Below, piece after piece: positions 45,838 through 54,055 of a DNA stretch of 64,000 bases. Every line of letters starts with the position of its first letter. Position 1 is the first letter of the stretch. Where the stretch lies: NCBI RefSeq assembly GCF_020443705.1, contig NZ_JAIZZK010000021.1:19023-83022 (forward strand), given 5' to 3'. The stretch comes from Clostridium algoriphilum. Lineage in GTDB: Bacteria > Bacillota > Clostridia > Clostridiales > Clostridiaceae. Below the pieces are notes generated by a model, which saw only the letters and a program-made list of their open reading frames with translations, was not told the DNA's origin and made no database searches. The position numbers and the translations under genes were made by a program.

Positions 45838-46204
45838 GAGCCAGAACTGAATGGAGTTGGTCATAATTTAATTATTGAATAATTGTTTAGGCCTTCTCAA
45901 TATTTTTGGGTACCAGTGTTACAGGGATATGTATTATTTTAAGTTCCATGCTTATCATCCCATGGTAAAAACAAGGTGAATTTGTTTTCTTTTATTATAA
46001 AATGAATGATCCATTAGTTTGTGGTATAATATTTATATGAGTAAATGTTTACATATTATCCTTCTTAGGATAAATCTACTATATTTTAGTATCCAAAATA
46101 TTTGAATTTACAATGGTTTTAGTCACATTTTTATATGCAAAGTTTAAGTTTATAATTTAAGGACATCAGGTTTTTAAAAATATATTATAAATGGAGGAAT
46201 GAAA
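45838..46204. other. Intergenic region before the enoate-reductase gene
   Basis: AT-rich; a TATAAT hexamer at 46025 may be part of a promoter, but no good -35 box is seen. No gene or repeat found. Confidence 0.3.
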
Positions 46205-48208
46205 ATGGGAAAAAATAAACTGTTTGAAACAATCAAAATTGGGAAGGTTGAAATTAAAAACAAAATTGCAATGGCACCAATGGGAGCGTTTGGGTTAATC
46301 TCAGATGATGGCGCATTTAATCAAAGGGCTGTTGATTATTATGTGGAAAGAGCAAAAGGTGGAACTGGGTTAATAATAACAAGTATAGTTAAAGTAGAAA
46401 ATGAAATAGATAAAACAATAATGCCTGCTTTTCCATGTGCAACAGGAAACCCAGCTAAATTTATTCAAACATCCTCAGAACTTACTGAAAGAGTACATGC
46501 TTATGGAACAAAAATATTTCTTCAATTGACTATGGGATTTGGAAGAAGTGGAGCGCCTATTTTAATGGCAAAGCAACCAGTCTCAGCTTCAGCAATACCA
46601 AATTATTGGGATCCCTCTGTGACATGCAGAGAATTATCAACTGACGAAGTAGAGAAAATAGTTAAAAAATTTGGTGAAGCTGCAGCAATTGCGAAAGCAT
46701 CAGGTTACGATGGAATTGAGGTACATGCAGTACATGAAGGTTATTTGCTAGATCAGTTTACTTTAGCAATTTTTAATAAAAGGACAGACAAATATGGTGG
46801 AGATTTAAGAGGCAGATTAACATTACCTATTGAAATACTTCATGAAATTAAGAAAAATGCAGGACAAGATTTCCCTGTTGGATTAAGATACAGCATAAAG
46901 AGCTGCATAAAAGATTGGAGACAGGGTGGACTACCAGGTGAGGATTATGAAGACAAAGGCCGAGATTTAGAAGAAGGCTTGGAAGCAGCAAAGATCCTTG
47001 AGGAAGCTGGATACGATGAATTAAATACTGATGTTGGTACATATGATGCTTGGTATTGGTCTCACCCTCCTATTTATCAAAAACATGGACTATATTTGCC
47101 ATACACAGAGCAATTAAAGAAAGTAGTAAAAATTCCAGTTATTGTAGCAGGTAAATTGGATACTCCTGGCATAGGAGAAAAAGCGTTAGAAGACAACCAA
47201 GCTGATATGATATCTCTTGGCAGAGGTCTTTTAGCAGATCCATATTGGCCTAGAAAAGTTTTATTAGGGCAGGAAGAAAGAATTCGTCCTTGTATTGGCT
47301 GCCATGACGGATGTCTGGGAAGAGCTTTTGAAAATAAGCCACTATCTTGCGCTGTAAACCCGGCTACAGGACGAGAAAGATATTATGAAATAAAACCTAC
47401 AAATAGTCCTAAAAACATAATGGTTATTGGCGGTGGTCTTGCTGGTATGGAAGTATCTAGAATAGCTAAAATGCGAGGGCATAACGTTACTGTGTATGAA
47501 AAAACTAATGATTTGGGAGGACACGTTATTGCTGGATCCAAGCCTGACTTCAAGCTTGATGATAGAAGATTGCTTGATTGGTACAAAAACGAAATGAAGG
47601 TTCTAGATGTTAATTTAGTAATGAACACTGAAGTAACTGAAGAAATGATAGATACAAAAATACCTGATGTAGTTGTTATAGCAACAGGGTCTTACGAAAT
47701 ATTGTTAAACGATGTCCCTGGGATTAATAAAGAAAAGGTTGCGACTGCTAGTGAAGTGCTTGATGGTATTAAAGTTGCTGGTCAAAATGTAATTATGGTA
47801 GGTGGAGGACTTGTTGGCTGCGAGACTGCTTTATGGCTGGCTCAGCAAGGTAAAACGGTAACCATAGTAGAAGCGTTTAGTGATATTCTAAGTTCAGGAA
47901 AACCTATCCCTCATATGAATAAAATAATGTTAATTGATTTATTAAACATTAATAAGGTAGAAAAAATCACTAATACAGCCTTATTAGAAGTAACTGATGA
48001 AGGGGCAGTAATAATCAATAATAAATTTGGTAAGAAGGAGATTAAAGCAGATACTGTAGTTTTAGCAGTTGGTTTTAAATCAGAACGAGAATTATTTTAT
48101 AAAATGAATGGTAAAATAGCAGACTTATATATTGTTGGAGATGCAAACAATGCTGCCAATATAATGAATGCTATTTGGACCGCAAACGAAATAGGATTAA
48201 ACATTTGA
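46205..48208 (+). CDS. FAD/FMN/4Fe-4S NAD(P)H-dependent oxidoreductase (2-enoate reductase / 2,4-dienoyl-CoA reductase family)
   Basis: This 667-residue three-part reductase begins with an old-yellow-enzyme FMN barrel (residues ~1-345; GIEVHAVHEGYLLDQF). A 4Fe-4S cluster follows (CIGCHDGC plus a fourth Cys, ~362-382), then an FAD/NAD(P) domain with Rossmann motifs GGGLAGME (~408) and GGGLVGCE. Such enzymes reduce the C=C bond of enoates or dienoyl-CoA with NAD(P)H. Unlike many relatives, the barrel contains a segment YSIKSCIKDWRQGGLPG, so the substrate is uncertain. GGAGG is seven bases before the ATG at 46205; the ATG at 46199 is too close. It is the intact relative of the pseudogene at 17647-19340. 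Confidence 0.88.
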   Translation: MGKNKLFETIKIGKVEIKNKIAMAPMGAFGLISDDGAFNQRAVDYYVERAKGGTGLIITSIVKVENEIDKTIMPAFPCATGNPAKFIQTSSELTERVHAYGTKIFLQLTMGFGRSGAPILMAKQPVSASAIPNYWDPSVTCRELSTDEVEKIVKKFGEAAAIAKASGYDGIEVHAVHEGYLLDQFTLAIFNKRTDKYGGDLRGRLTLPIEILHEIKKNAGQDFPVGLRYSIKSCIKDWRQGGLPGEDYEDKGRDLEEGLEAAKILEEAGYDELNTDVGTYDAWYWSHPPIYQKHGLYLPYTEQLKKVVKIPVIVAGKLDTPGIGEKALEDNQADMISLGRGLLADPYWPRKVLLGQEERIRPCIGCHDGCLGRAFENKPLSCAVNPATGRERYYEIKPTNSPKNIMVIGGGLAGMEVSRIAKMRGHNVTVYEKTNDLGGHVIAGSKPDFKLDDRRLLDWYKNEMKVLDVNLVMNTEVTEEMIDTKIPDVVVIATGSYEILLNDVPGINKEKVATASEVLDGIKVAGQNVIMVGGGLVGCETALWLAQQGKTVTIVEAFSDILSSGKPIPHMNKIMLIDLLNINKVEKITNTALLEVTDEGAVIINNKFGKKEIKADTVVLAVGFKSERELFYKMNGKIADLYIVGDANNAANIMNAIWTANEIGLNI

Positions 48209-48252
48209 AAATGACTGATGCTTTTGTTAAATTTAATTTAAAAGATTGAGAA

Positions 48253-48297
48253 ATAACGCGATGTATAAGCATTTTTATACATTGTGTTATTTTTTTT
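48253..48297 (+). terminator. Terminator of the enoate-reductase gene
   Basis: Sixteen-base arms ATAACGCGATGTATAA with two mismatches or G-T pairs, then a run of eight T. Confidence 0.8.
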
Positions 48298-48368
48298 ATG
48301 AAAATATTTTCTCACAACTATTGTAAAGCATACATATATTATAGTATCAAATATTAAGGAGAAAAATT

Positions 48369-48519
48369 ATGAGTAAATATAAAATTGCTAGATATAAGCC
48401 TATAGGGCCCAACTAATGTATATTCATATTTTGTTAGTAGTAATCCACCTACATCTTTTAATCCTATTAGTACATATCCAAGTATTGATATTAGAATACT
48501 TTACATAGAATTATTTTAG
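48369..48519 (+). pseudogene. Frameshifted small protein gene
   Basis: AAGGAGAAAAATT precedes MSKYKIARYKPIGPN and a stop at 48414. Shifting frame at that point continues for about 34 codons as VYSYFVSSNPPTSFN and on to 48519. The two pieces probably formed one protein of about 50 residues. No family recognised. Confidence 0.35.
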
Positions 48520-48555
48520 TCGTATACTCAATGCAATGATAATTAAATAAAGTAA

Positions 48556-48641
48556 ACAAGGGGAGCTCGTACAAATGAGCTGAGAAAGAGATGTTGTCTC
48601 TGACCCTCATAACCTGATTTGGGTAATTCCAACGTAGGGAG
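48556..48641 (+). ncRNA. TPP riboswitch (THI element)
   Basis: The classic conserved blocks are present in order: GGGGAGCT, AGCTGAGA, TGACCCTCATAACCTGATTT and GGGTAATTCCAACGTAGGGA. The RNA senses thiamine pyrophosphate and turns off thiamine genes. An intrinsic terminator (48664-48694) forms the expression platform. Downstream only a truncated thiE remains. Confidence 0.93.
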
Positions 48642-48663
48642 TTTTTTTAACAACGTTTTTTTG

Positions 48664-48694
48664 TTGCAAGCTCTTTTGGGGCTTGCATTTTTTG
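48664..48694 (+). terminator. Expression-platform terminator of the TPP riboswitch
   Basis: TGCAAGC and GCTTGCA flank a nine-base loop and are followed by six T. Confidence 0.8.
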
Positions 48695-48911
48695 TTTCCA
48701 ATAACATTTATAAGGTGAAAACCTTTGAAATATCTTATGGCAGAACTGTTGAAGGGGTTAAGAAAGCGATTATATTAAAAAATTATAAATCAATATTTAG
48801 AGAGTAGATGGCAATATAAATAATAACAATATGAAGGGAGAATTTATCATGAGATACACAAATAAATTAATCCAAAGAAGGATTGTTAATATATTAAGGT
48901 AGTTTTCATAA
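48695..48911 (+). other. Deletion scar between riboswitch and thiE
   Basis: It holds a 17-codon frame with a strong ribosome site (AAGGGAGAA; 48850-48903) and an unassigned 30-codon frame near 48713-48807. Neither matches a thiamine gene I recognise. The normal thiS/G/H/F or thiC genes are absent. Confidence 0.4.
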
Positions 48912-49310
48912 ATGATTTTTCTTATAACTAATAGAAAGCTTGTTGAGGATAGGGACTTTTATGATGTAATTCAAGAAGCTATAAAAGCTGGTATTTATGC
49001 TGTTATTTTACGAGAAAAGGATTTACCTTATGAATTACTTTTACCTATAGCGGCTAGAATAAAAAAAATTATAGGCAATTCAGGTGTAAAGCTTATAATA
49101 AATAATAATATAGAGGTGGCTAAAGCCATAGAGGCTGATGGTTACCATACTAGTTATACAAGTTTTATTAATGAATACCTCTCCTTCAATAGAGTTAGAG
49201 GCGTTTCTGTCCACAGCCTTGAAGAGGCAATAGAGGTCGAAAAACATGGTGCAAATTATATCGAATATGATCAATTGCAACGTAAAAATACCGCAAAACT
49301 CAAAAATTGA
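48912..49310 (+). pseudogene. thiE: Truncated thiamine-phosphate synthase family protein
   Basis: This 132-residue frame starts MIFLITNRKLVEDRDFYDVI and follows the ThiE/TenI barrel through LREKDLPYELLLPIA and VRGVSVHSLEEAIEVEKHGA. After GANYIE, where ThiE continues with a conserved GHIFxTxxK loop and 70 more residues, the frame runs into unrelated sequence and stops inside a terminator. The second half of the barrel, including the phosphate-binding loops, is missing, so activity is unlikely. The ribosome site before the ATG is weak (AAGG, 12 bases away). It lies downstream of the TPP riboswitch as the only recognisable thiamine gene. Confidence 0.75.
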
Positions 49311-49325
49311 GTATTACGGTATTTT
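49285..49325. terminator. Bidirectional terminator
   Basis: An interrupted stem of AAAATACCG with AACTCAA and their complements around a short loop. It contains the thiE stop codon and lies 56 bases past the 3' end of the collagen-like gene. Confidence 0.65.
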
Positions 49326-49380
49326 AATCAATTATTCATTTTTAAAGATAATAGTTGCTTATAATAAATTATTGTATTAA

Positions 49381-50091
49381 TTATCTTAATTTCAATATAG
49401 TAACGGAAGCACTTACTGAAGTGTTAGGTGTTGGAGAAAGACCATTCGCAAGATTAATTGATCCACCACTATTATTTACGATTGAAATGGCTGAAGGTAC
49501 TATTATAGTAATAATAGCTTCGCCAAAAACTTGGGAATTTTCACTTCTGCTAGTGTAGCTTAATGGTTGGGTTATTGAACCATTTACAGCTATTGTCCAT
49601 GTACCACCACCAGAACTTACAGATAATTCAAAGCTAATAAGATAGGTGCCTGGTGGAGTTAAGTTAATTGTAGTACTAGGAGCAGTAAATGTTATAGGTG
49701 ATGATGTTGTTGGTGGGTTATTAAAAAGTACTGATCCAGTATCTGCTACGGATTGAGCTGCAGTGGAATAAATATATGCAAATGCTGATAAACCACCTGA
49801 TATACCATTAGTTCCTGATGCACCAGTAGATCCAGTAATACCGTCAGATCCATTAATACCATTAGTACCTGATGCACCAGTAGGACCATTAAAACCGTCA
49901 GATCCATTAATACCATTAGTACCTGATGCACCAGTAGATCCAGTAATACCGTCAGTTCCTGATGATCCAGTAGGGCTAGTAACGCTGGTAGGACAGTGAT
50001 TTTTGTCACATTTATCAGGGTGACTCTTATTCAAAGAGTGCCAATAATATTTTTTTTCACCCTCAATATAATTAACTTCATCTTTATTCAA
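49381..50091 (-). CDS. Collagen-like exosporium/spore-surface protein (BclA-type)
   Basis: This 236-residue protein has three parts: an N-terminal polar domain (residues 1-35, with Cys at two positions), a Gly-X-Y collagen-like region (~40-98) and a C-terminal beta-rich domain of about 135 residues resembling the trimeric BclA tip. The Gly-X-Y region is Thr/Ser/Asn-rich ([10 protein letters not shown] and GSTGAS) with no proline-rich pattern. At the DNA level it consists of near-identical 54-base units. Such proteins form filaments on spores. The start is TTG seven bases after AGGAGG. Repeat number may vary between strains. Confidence 0.82.
   Translation of the reverse strand: MNKDEVNYIEGEKKYYWHSLNKSHPDKCDKNHCPTSVTSPTGSSGTDGITGSTGASGTNGINGSDGFNGPTGASGTNGINGSDGITGSTGASGTNGISGGLSAFAYIYSTAAQSVADTGSVLFNNPPTTSSPITFTAPSTTINLTPPGTYLISFELSVSSGGGTWTIAVNGSITQPLSYTSRSENSQVFGEAIITIIVPSAISIVNNSGGSINLANGLSPTPNTSVSASVTILKLR
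49809..49980 (-). repeat. 54-bp coding repeats in the collagen-like gene
   Basis: Three successive near-identical units of 18 codons, beginning at each CCTGATGCACCAGTAG (about 49816, 49870 and 49924). Confidence 0.8.
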
Positions 50092-50420
50092 AGTTTAACC
50101 TCCTAGCAGTAGTATTTATATATAGACCGCTATTATAAGGTATTCAAATTTAAATACAACGTTACACATACTGAAAAAAAGTTAGTTTAAATTAATATCT
50201 GATGTTTATGAAAATTATTTAATTTCGAGTAAATATTTTTTACAAAGATCTCAAGAAACTTCGAAAGATATTTTTAATTTAAAAACTTTACTAAAAGCTT
50301 TAAAAATCCATACTTCATAACTCTAGCTAAACTCAAACCATAAATAATTTATGAGGTGTTTAGAGTAGAGTAATAAATTTTTTTGAATATGGTATGGAGG
50401 AATATGATTTAAAAAGTTAG

Positions 50421-50442
50421 CCCACTTCAGAGATGAAGTGGG
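50421..50442. other. Short strong hairpin before the SleB-like gene
   Basis: CCCACTTCA and TGAAGTGGG with a GAGA tetraloop (GNRA type), followed by ATTTTC. It may be a terminator, a leader structure, or a relic of an IS200/IS605 end. The rest of 50092-50572 shows nothing else. Confidence 0.45.
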
Positions 50443-50572
50443 ATTTTCATATCCAATATTTGCTAAAAATATGTCTGTATGTTATTATGTTCAGATGATA
50501 AAAAAAATTAACCATAATATATTTAAAGATAATATATTTAAAGATAAAACAATATATAGGGGTGATGGAGAA

Positions 50573-51724
50573 TTGAACAAAAAAATTATTTCAGCTGTAA
50601 TGGCACTTTGTGTAATTATGAGCGTTAGTTTTACTAGCGTATATGCAGATCCTGCGTCAGATAAGGCAAAAATTCAACAGGTTCAAACTCAAAGAAACGA
50701 CCTTGAAAATAAAGTTGAGATTATTGACAATCAGCGTAAAACAATTATGTCTAAAATTAAAAATAATGAAAGCAATATAACTATAACACAAGAATATATT
50801 AAACAAACTAAAAGAAATATTGAAAAAGCAGAGGCTAATATAAAAGGAGAACAGATCATTTTTGATAAAAGAATGAGAGTAATGTATATGAATGGGACAT
50901 CAAGCTATATAGATGTTATATTAGGCTCAAATGGAATAGATGATTTTATATCCAGATTAGAAAATATCAAAAAAATAGTAGCCTTTGATCAGAATGTTAT
51001 CAATAATTTCAAAAAAAAAGAGGCAGCACTTAATTTAAAGAAGGTAGCGCTAGATACAGGGAATACAAAGTTGCTATCTTTAAGAGTTGATAATAAAAAG
51101 AATTTAGCTACTTTAACCAAACAAAAATCAGACCAAAATGTATTGGTAGCGGAATTAAATGTTCTAGAAAATCAATATGGTGCACAACTGGTAATAGACC
51201 AAGCCACTGTAGCAAAACAAGCATTAAATAATTCAAAAAAAGCTAATAATAAACAGAATGAAGCTACTAAGCAAGTTGACAAAACTCTTGGAACAAGTAG
51301 TTCTACTACAGTGCAAACTACACCTAAAGCAATCAAAAATGCAGCAATTAAATATAGCGCAAGTGATTTAAACTTGTTAGCTAGATTAATAACTGCTGAA
51401 GCAGGAGGAGAATCTTATAATGCACAGGTTGCTGTAGGCGCAGTAGTTGTAAACAGAGTTAAAAGCAGCAGTTTTCCAAATTCAATAAGTGCTGTTATTA
51501 ATCAAAAGACAAATGGTTCTTATGAGTTTACACCAGTACTAAATGGTAATATTAATAGAACTGCACAGGCAAATGCTGTGAAGGCCGCAAATGAAGCACT
51601 CAGCGGAATTGATCCATCAAATAATGCATTGTTTTTTTATAGTGGTAAGGCTCCTACGGCATTGACTTTACCACAACCAGTTTCCATAAAAATAGACGGT
51701 TTAACATTTATTAACATGTTGTAA
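50573..51724 (+). CDS. Secreted coiled-coil cell-wall hydrolase (CwlO-like N-terminus, SleB catalytic domain)
   Basis: This is a 383-residue secreted protein. A signal peptide (MNKKIISAVMALCVIMS...ADPAS) is followed by a long coiled coil (residues ~25-215) of the PcsB/CwlO type, then a Gln/Lys/Thr-rich linker and a C-terminal SleB/Hydrolase_2 domain (~270-383). The catalytic segment is LLARLITAEAGGESYNAQVA, with the conserved Glu, and is followed by GAVVVNRV. SleB enzymes are lytic transglycosylases acting on spore cortex or cell wall. The start is a TTG eight bases after AGGGGTG; the frame is open upstream to 50438, but that segment has no signal peptide form. Confidence 0.85.
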   Translation: MNKKIISAVMALCVIMSVSFTSVYADPASDKAKIQQVQTQRNDLENKVEIIDNQRKTIMSKIKNNESNITITQEYIKQTKRNIEKAEANIKGEQIIFDKRMRVMYMNGTSSYIDVILGSNGIDDFISRLENIKKIVAFDQNVINNFKKKEAALNLKKVALDTGNTKLLSLRVDNKKNLATLTKQKSDQNVLVAELNVLENQYGAQLVIDQATVAKQALNNSKKANNKQNEATKQVDKTLGTSSSTTVQTTPKAIKNAAIKYSASDLNLLARLITAEAGGESYNAQVAVGAVVVNRVKSSSFPNSISAVINQKTNGSYEFTPVLNGNINRTAQANAVKAANEALSGIDPSNNALFFYSGKAPTALTLPQPVSIKIDGLTFINML

Positions 51725-51805
51725 AACTGAAAATAGAATACTTTTAATATTTTTCTTCAACTAAGATATAATTTTAAACTGGTACCTATAGACTAGAAAC
51801 TGATA

Positions 51806-51868
51806 TGCCCCCCTAAAAGTAGAAAGATTAAATAATAAAAATCTGTTACTAGAAGGGCGAGCATTTTT
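51806..51868 (+). repeat. Hairpin-forming repeat, copy A
   Basis: About 63 bases with GATTAAATAATAAAAATCTG at the centre and GC-rich ends that pair (TGCCCCCCT with AGGGCGAGCA). It is related to 63463-63527. It lies after the SleB-like gene and has a T-tail, so it can act as a terminator. From 51869 to 52139 nothing else is supported. Confidence 0.65.
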
Positions 51869-52139
51869 GTGTTTAAAAGAAGACATTTTTAATATATTCC
51901 TACTGTGGATAAAAAATATATTATGACAAGATAAAGGAATTAGCGGTTATTTGTAGAATAATATTTGTTGTATCTTTGTTATTATATTAACAATATAATA
52001 AAAAGTATATTTACTGTTGAAATGCTATCAAAATATACTTTTTTAGTAAAGTGAAATTACTAAATGAAGAATATATACAAAATTAAATGATCGAATTCTG
52101 CGGCAGAGAAAATATCTTATTAATAAGGTGGGATAAACT

Positions 52140-53504
52140 TTGAAGGTAAAAGATATTGTAGATTTTTCATTTATATTATGTTCACTTGGAGATTCTGTTA
52201 ATACAGTAGTTACTAAAATGGAATCAAAGAAAAAATCATATTGTATCGTTACGGATACTGATAATAGGTATAAAGGTATAATTACGGCTATTTCTTTAAT
52301 TAAATACACTGATAATAAAGATTGTATTATTGATTCATTGGTATATAAATTGGATGCTATATCAGAAAATGATGATATAAAGAATTTAAAAAAAGTAGCA
52401 TTTGATATTGTTCCTGTTGTAAATCTAAAAAATAATGTTGTAGGTGTAATAAGCATGAAGAGCTTTGTGCAATATATGCATGATGGTACTTCAAAACTTC
52501 AAAAGAATCAGCTAATAACCTGTAAAGATCATATAAGATTACGCTCTAAATATACTATCGATGATATTATTGGGCAGAGCAAAGTGGTGCTACAATTAAA
52601 AGCACAGATTACTGCTGCTGCAAAAACAAAGTCTACCGTTTTAATCACTGGGGATACAGGAACAGGCAAGGAACTGGTTGCACAAGCCATTGCTAATCTT
52701 AGTAATAGGAAAAATCAACCCTTCATGAGGATTAACTGTGCTGCGATTGCTGAAAACCTTTTAGAGTCTGAGTTGTTTGGATATGAAGAAGGTGCTTTTA
52801 CAGGGGCAATCAAAGGTGGACGTGCTGGCAAGTTCTTAATGGCTGATGGAGGAACAATCTTTCTTGATGAAATAGGGGATATGCAGTTTTCATTGCAAGC
52901 AAAAATACTGCGAGTTTTACAGGAAAGAGAAATTGAGAAAATTGGTGGTCAATTTCCTATTCCAATAAATGTACGAATTATTGCAGCAACCCATGCTGAC
53001 CTCGAGAGGATGGTAAATGAGAAAAAGTTTAGACATGATTTATTTTATAGACTGCATGTAATTTCTATTATAGTACCACCTTTGAATAAAAGAAAAGAGG
53101 ACATACCCTTATTGGTAGATCATTATATAAGAAAATTTTCAAAGGAAAACGACATGGAAGATTTTAAAATCCACCATTCTTTTATTAAGTGTTTAGTGGA
53201 TTATGACTGGCCAGGTAATATTCGCGAGTTACTAAATGTCTTGGAAACGGTATGTAGCATGTCAAATGGGTTCATCACTCATGAGGATATACCTCAATAT
53301 ATGTACCATAAAAGTTCTTGTAATATTAAAGGAGAAGAATCAATAAATAATCTAAAGATACTTACAAGCGATGCCCAGCGAAATATGATTATTAATACAT
53401 TAATACAGTGTAGGGGAAATAAAGATAAAGTTGCAAAAGTCTTAGGAATTTCGAGAAGTAACTTATATTATAAAATTAAAAAGCTCAATATAAATAATTT
53501 ATAA
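52140..53504 (+). CDS. Sigma-54-dependent activator with N-terminal CBS domains
   Basis: This is a 454-residue enhancer-binding protein. The N-terminus (residues 1-120) holds a CBS-domain pair, which usually senses adenine nucleotides or related ligands. The AAA+ domain follows (~140-375) with Walker A GDTGTGKE near 169, the sigma-54 contact loop GAFTGA near 218 and Walker B GGTIFLDEIG. The C-terminal Fis-type helix-turn-helix (~415-454) reads GNKDKVAKVLGISRSNLYYK. The start is TTG seven bases after AAGGTGGG. It lies directly upstream of a sigma-54 promoter and dyad, so the CoA-transferase that follows is the likely target. Confidence 0.92.
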   Translation: MKVKDIVDFSFILCSLGDSVNTVVTKMESKKKSYCIVTDTDNRYKGIITAISLIKYTDNKDCIIDSLVYKLDAISENDDIKNLKKVAFDIVPVVNLKNNVVGVISMKSFVQYMHDGTSKLQKNQLITCKDHIRLRSKYTIDDIIGQSKVVLQLKAQITAAAKTKSTVLITGDTGTGKELVAQAIANLSNRKNQPFMRINCAAIAENLLESELFGYEEGAFTGAIKGGRAGKFLMADGGTIFLDEIGDMQFSLQAKILRVLQEREIEKIGGQFPIPINVRIIAATHADLERMVNEKKFRHDLFYRLHVISIIVPPLNKRKEDIPLLVDHYIRKFSKENDMEDFKIHHSFIKCLVDYDWPGNIRELLNVLETVCSMSNGFITHEDIPQYMYHKSSCNIKGEESINNLKILTSDAQRNMIINTLIQCRGNKDKVAKVLGISRSNLYYKIKKLNINNL

Positions 53505-53544
53505 AAACAAACCTAATACCGCACAAAGTATTAGGTTTGTTTTT
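53503..53544 (+). terminator. Terminator of the activator gene
   Basis: Perfect 17-base arms AAAAACAAACCTAATAC and complement with an eight-base loop; the right arm ends in five T. Confidence 0.88.
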
Positions 53545-53558
53545 ATGTATTTTAAAAT

Positions 53559-53603
53559 TTCTAATTCTAGGACATTGTGTACTATTGTGTACTAAAATTA
53601 GAA
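53559..53603 (+). promoter_or_regulatory. Candidate upstream activator site (dyad plus direct repeat)
   Basis: TTCTAATTCTAGGACA (53559-53574) and TGTACTAAAATTAGAA (53588-53603) are inverted copies with 14 of 16 matches. Within them ATTGTGTACT is repeated twice in tandem at 53574-53593. The dyad centre is about 110 bases before the sigma-54 promoter, a normal enhancer distance. Confidence 0.6.
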
Positions 53604-53689
53604 CAATTATAAACTTAAATTAGATGGATAGTTTATTAAATAACAATGTAGGAACACATTACCTAGATGATTTTATGAAAAAATGTTAT

Positions 53690-53705
53690 TGGCATAGTTA
53701 TTGCT
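53690..53705 (+). promoter_or_regulatory. Sigma-54 promoter
   Basis: TGGCATAGTTATTGCT matches the TGGCAC-N5-TTGC form, with the GG and GC pairs separated by the required ten bases. It would drive the CoA-transferase 350 bases downstream, reading through an antiporter remnant. Confidence 0.75.
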
Positions 53706-53761
53706 TTTATTATAGATATAAACAAAGGCGAACTAATTCTAATAAAAAACATTAAAAGGTT

Positions 53762-53977
53762 TACTCTATAATTTTAGCTGGATTTACAAATTCACTAACT
53801 GTTCTTTATTTAACATATGGAGTACTAGGGGGATTTGGAATAGGTACAGTTTACGCATGTACAGTTGGCAATACGGTAAAATGGTTTCCGGACAAAAGAG
53901 GGCTTGCAGGAGGACTTGTGGCGGCAGGATTTGGTTCTGGGGAAAAGTTTTTTAAAGAAAGAAAGAACACAAAATAA
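53762..53977 (+). pseudogene. OFA-family (oxalate/formate antiporter-like) MFS transporter remnant
   Basis: One open frame reads AGFTNSLTVLYLTYGVLGGF, then GIGTVYACTVGNTVKWFPDK and RGLAGGLVAAGFGSG, the third and fourth helices and the loop between them in OFA-type MFS proteins. It then jumps directly to a basic C-terminal tail and stop. The first two helices and about 250 residues after the loop are missing. It lies between the sigma-54 promoter and the CoA-transferase, so the original regulon probably included uptake of the acid that the CoA-transferase activates. Confidence 0.75.
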
Positions 53978-54055
53978 GCTAAACTCAATATCTAGTGAAG
54001 TATCATAATGAAAATAGAGATAAATAATTATGTTTATATGAAAGGGGATTTTATT

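Noticed and set aside
48619..48807. 62-codon frame over the TPP riboswitch
   Set aside because: It begins inside the riboswitch RNA and runs through the terminator, so it is not expected to be a protein gene.
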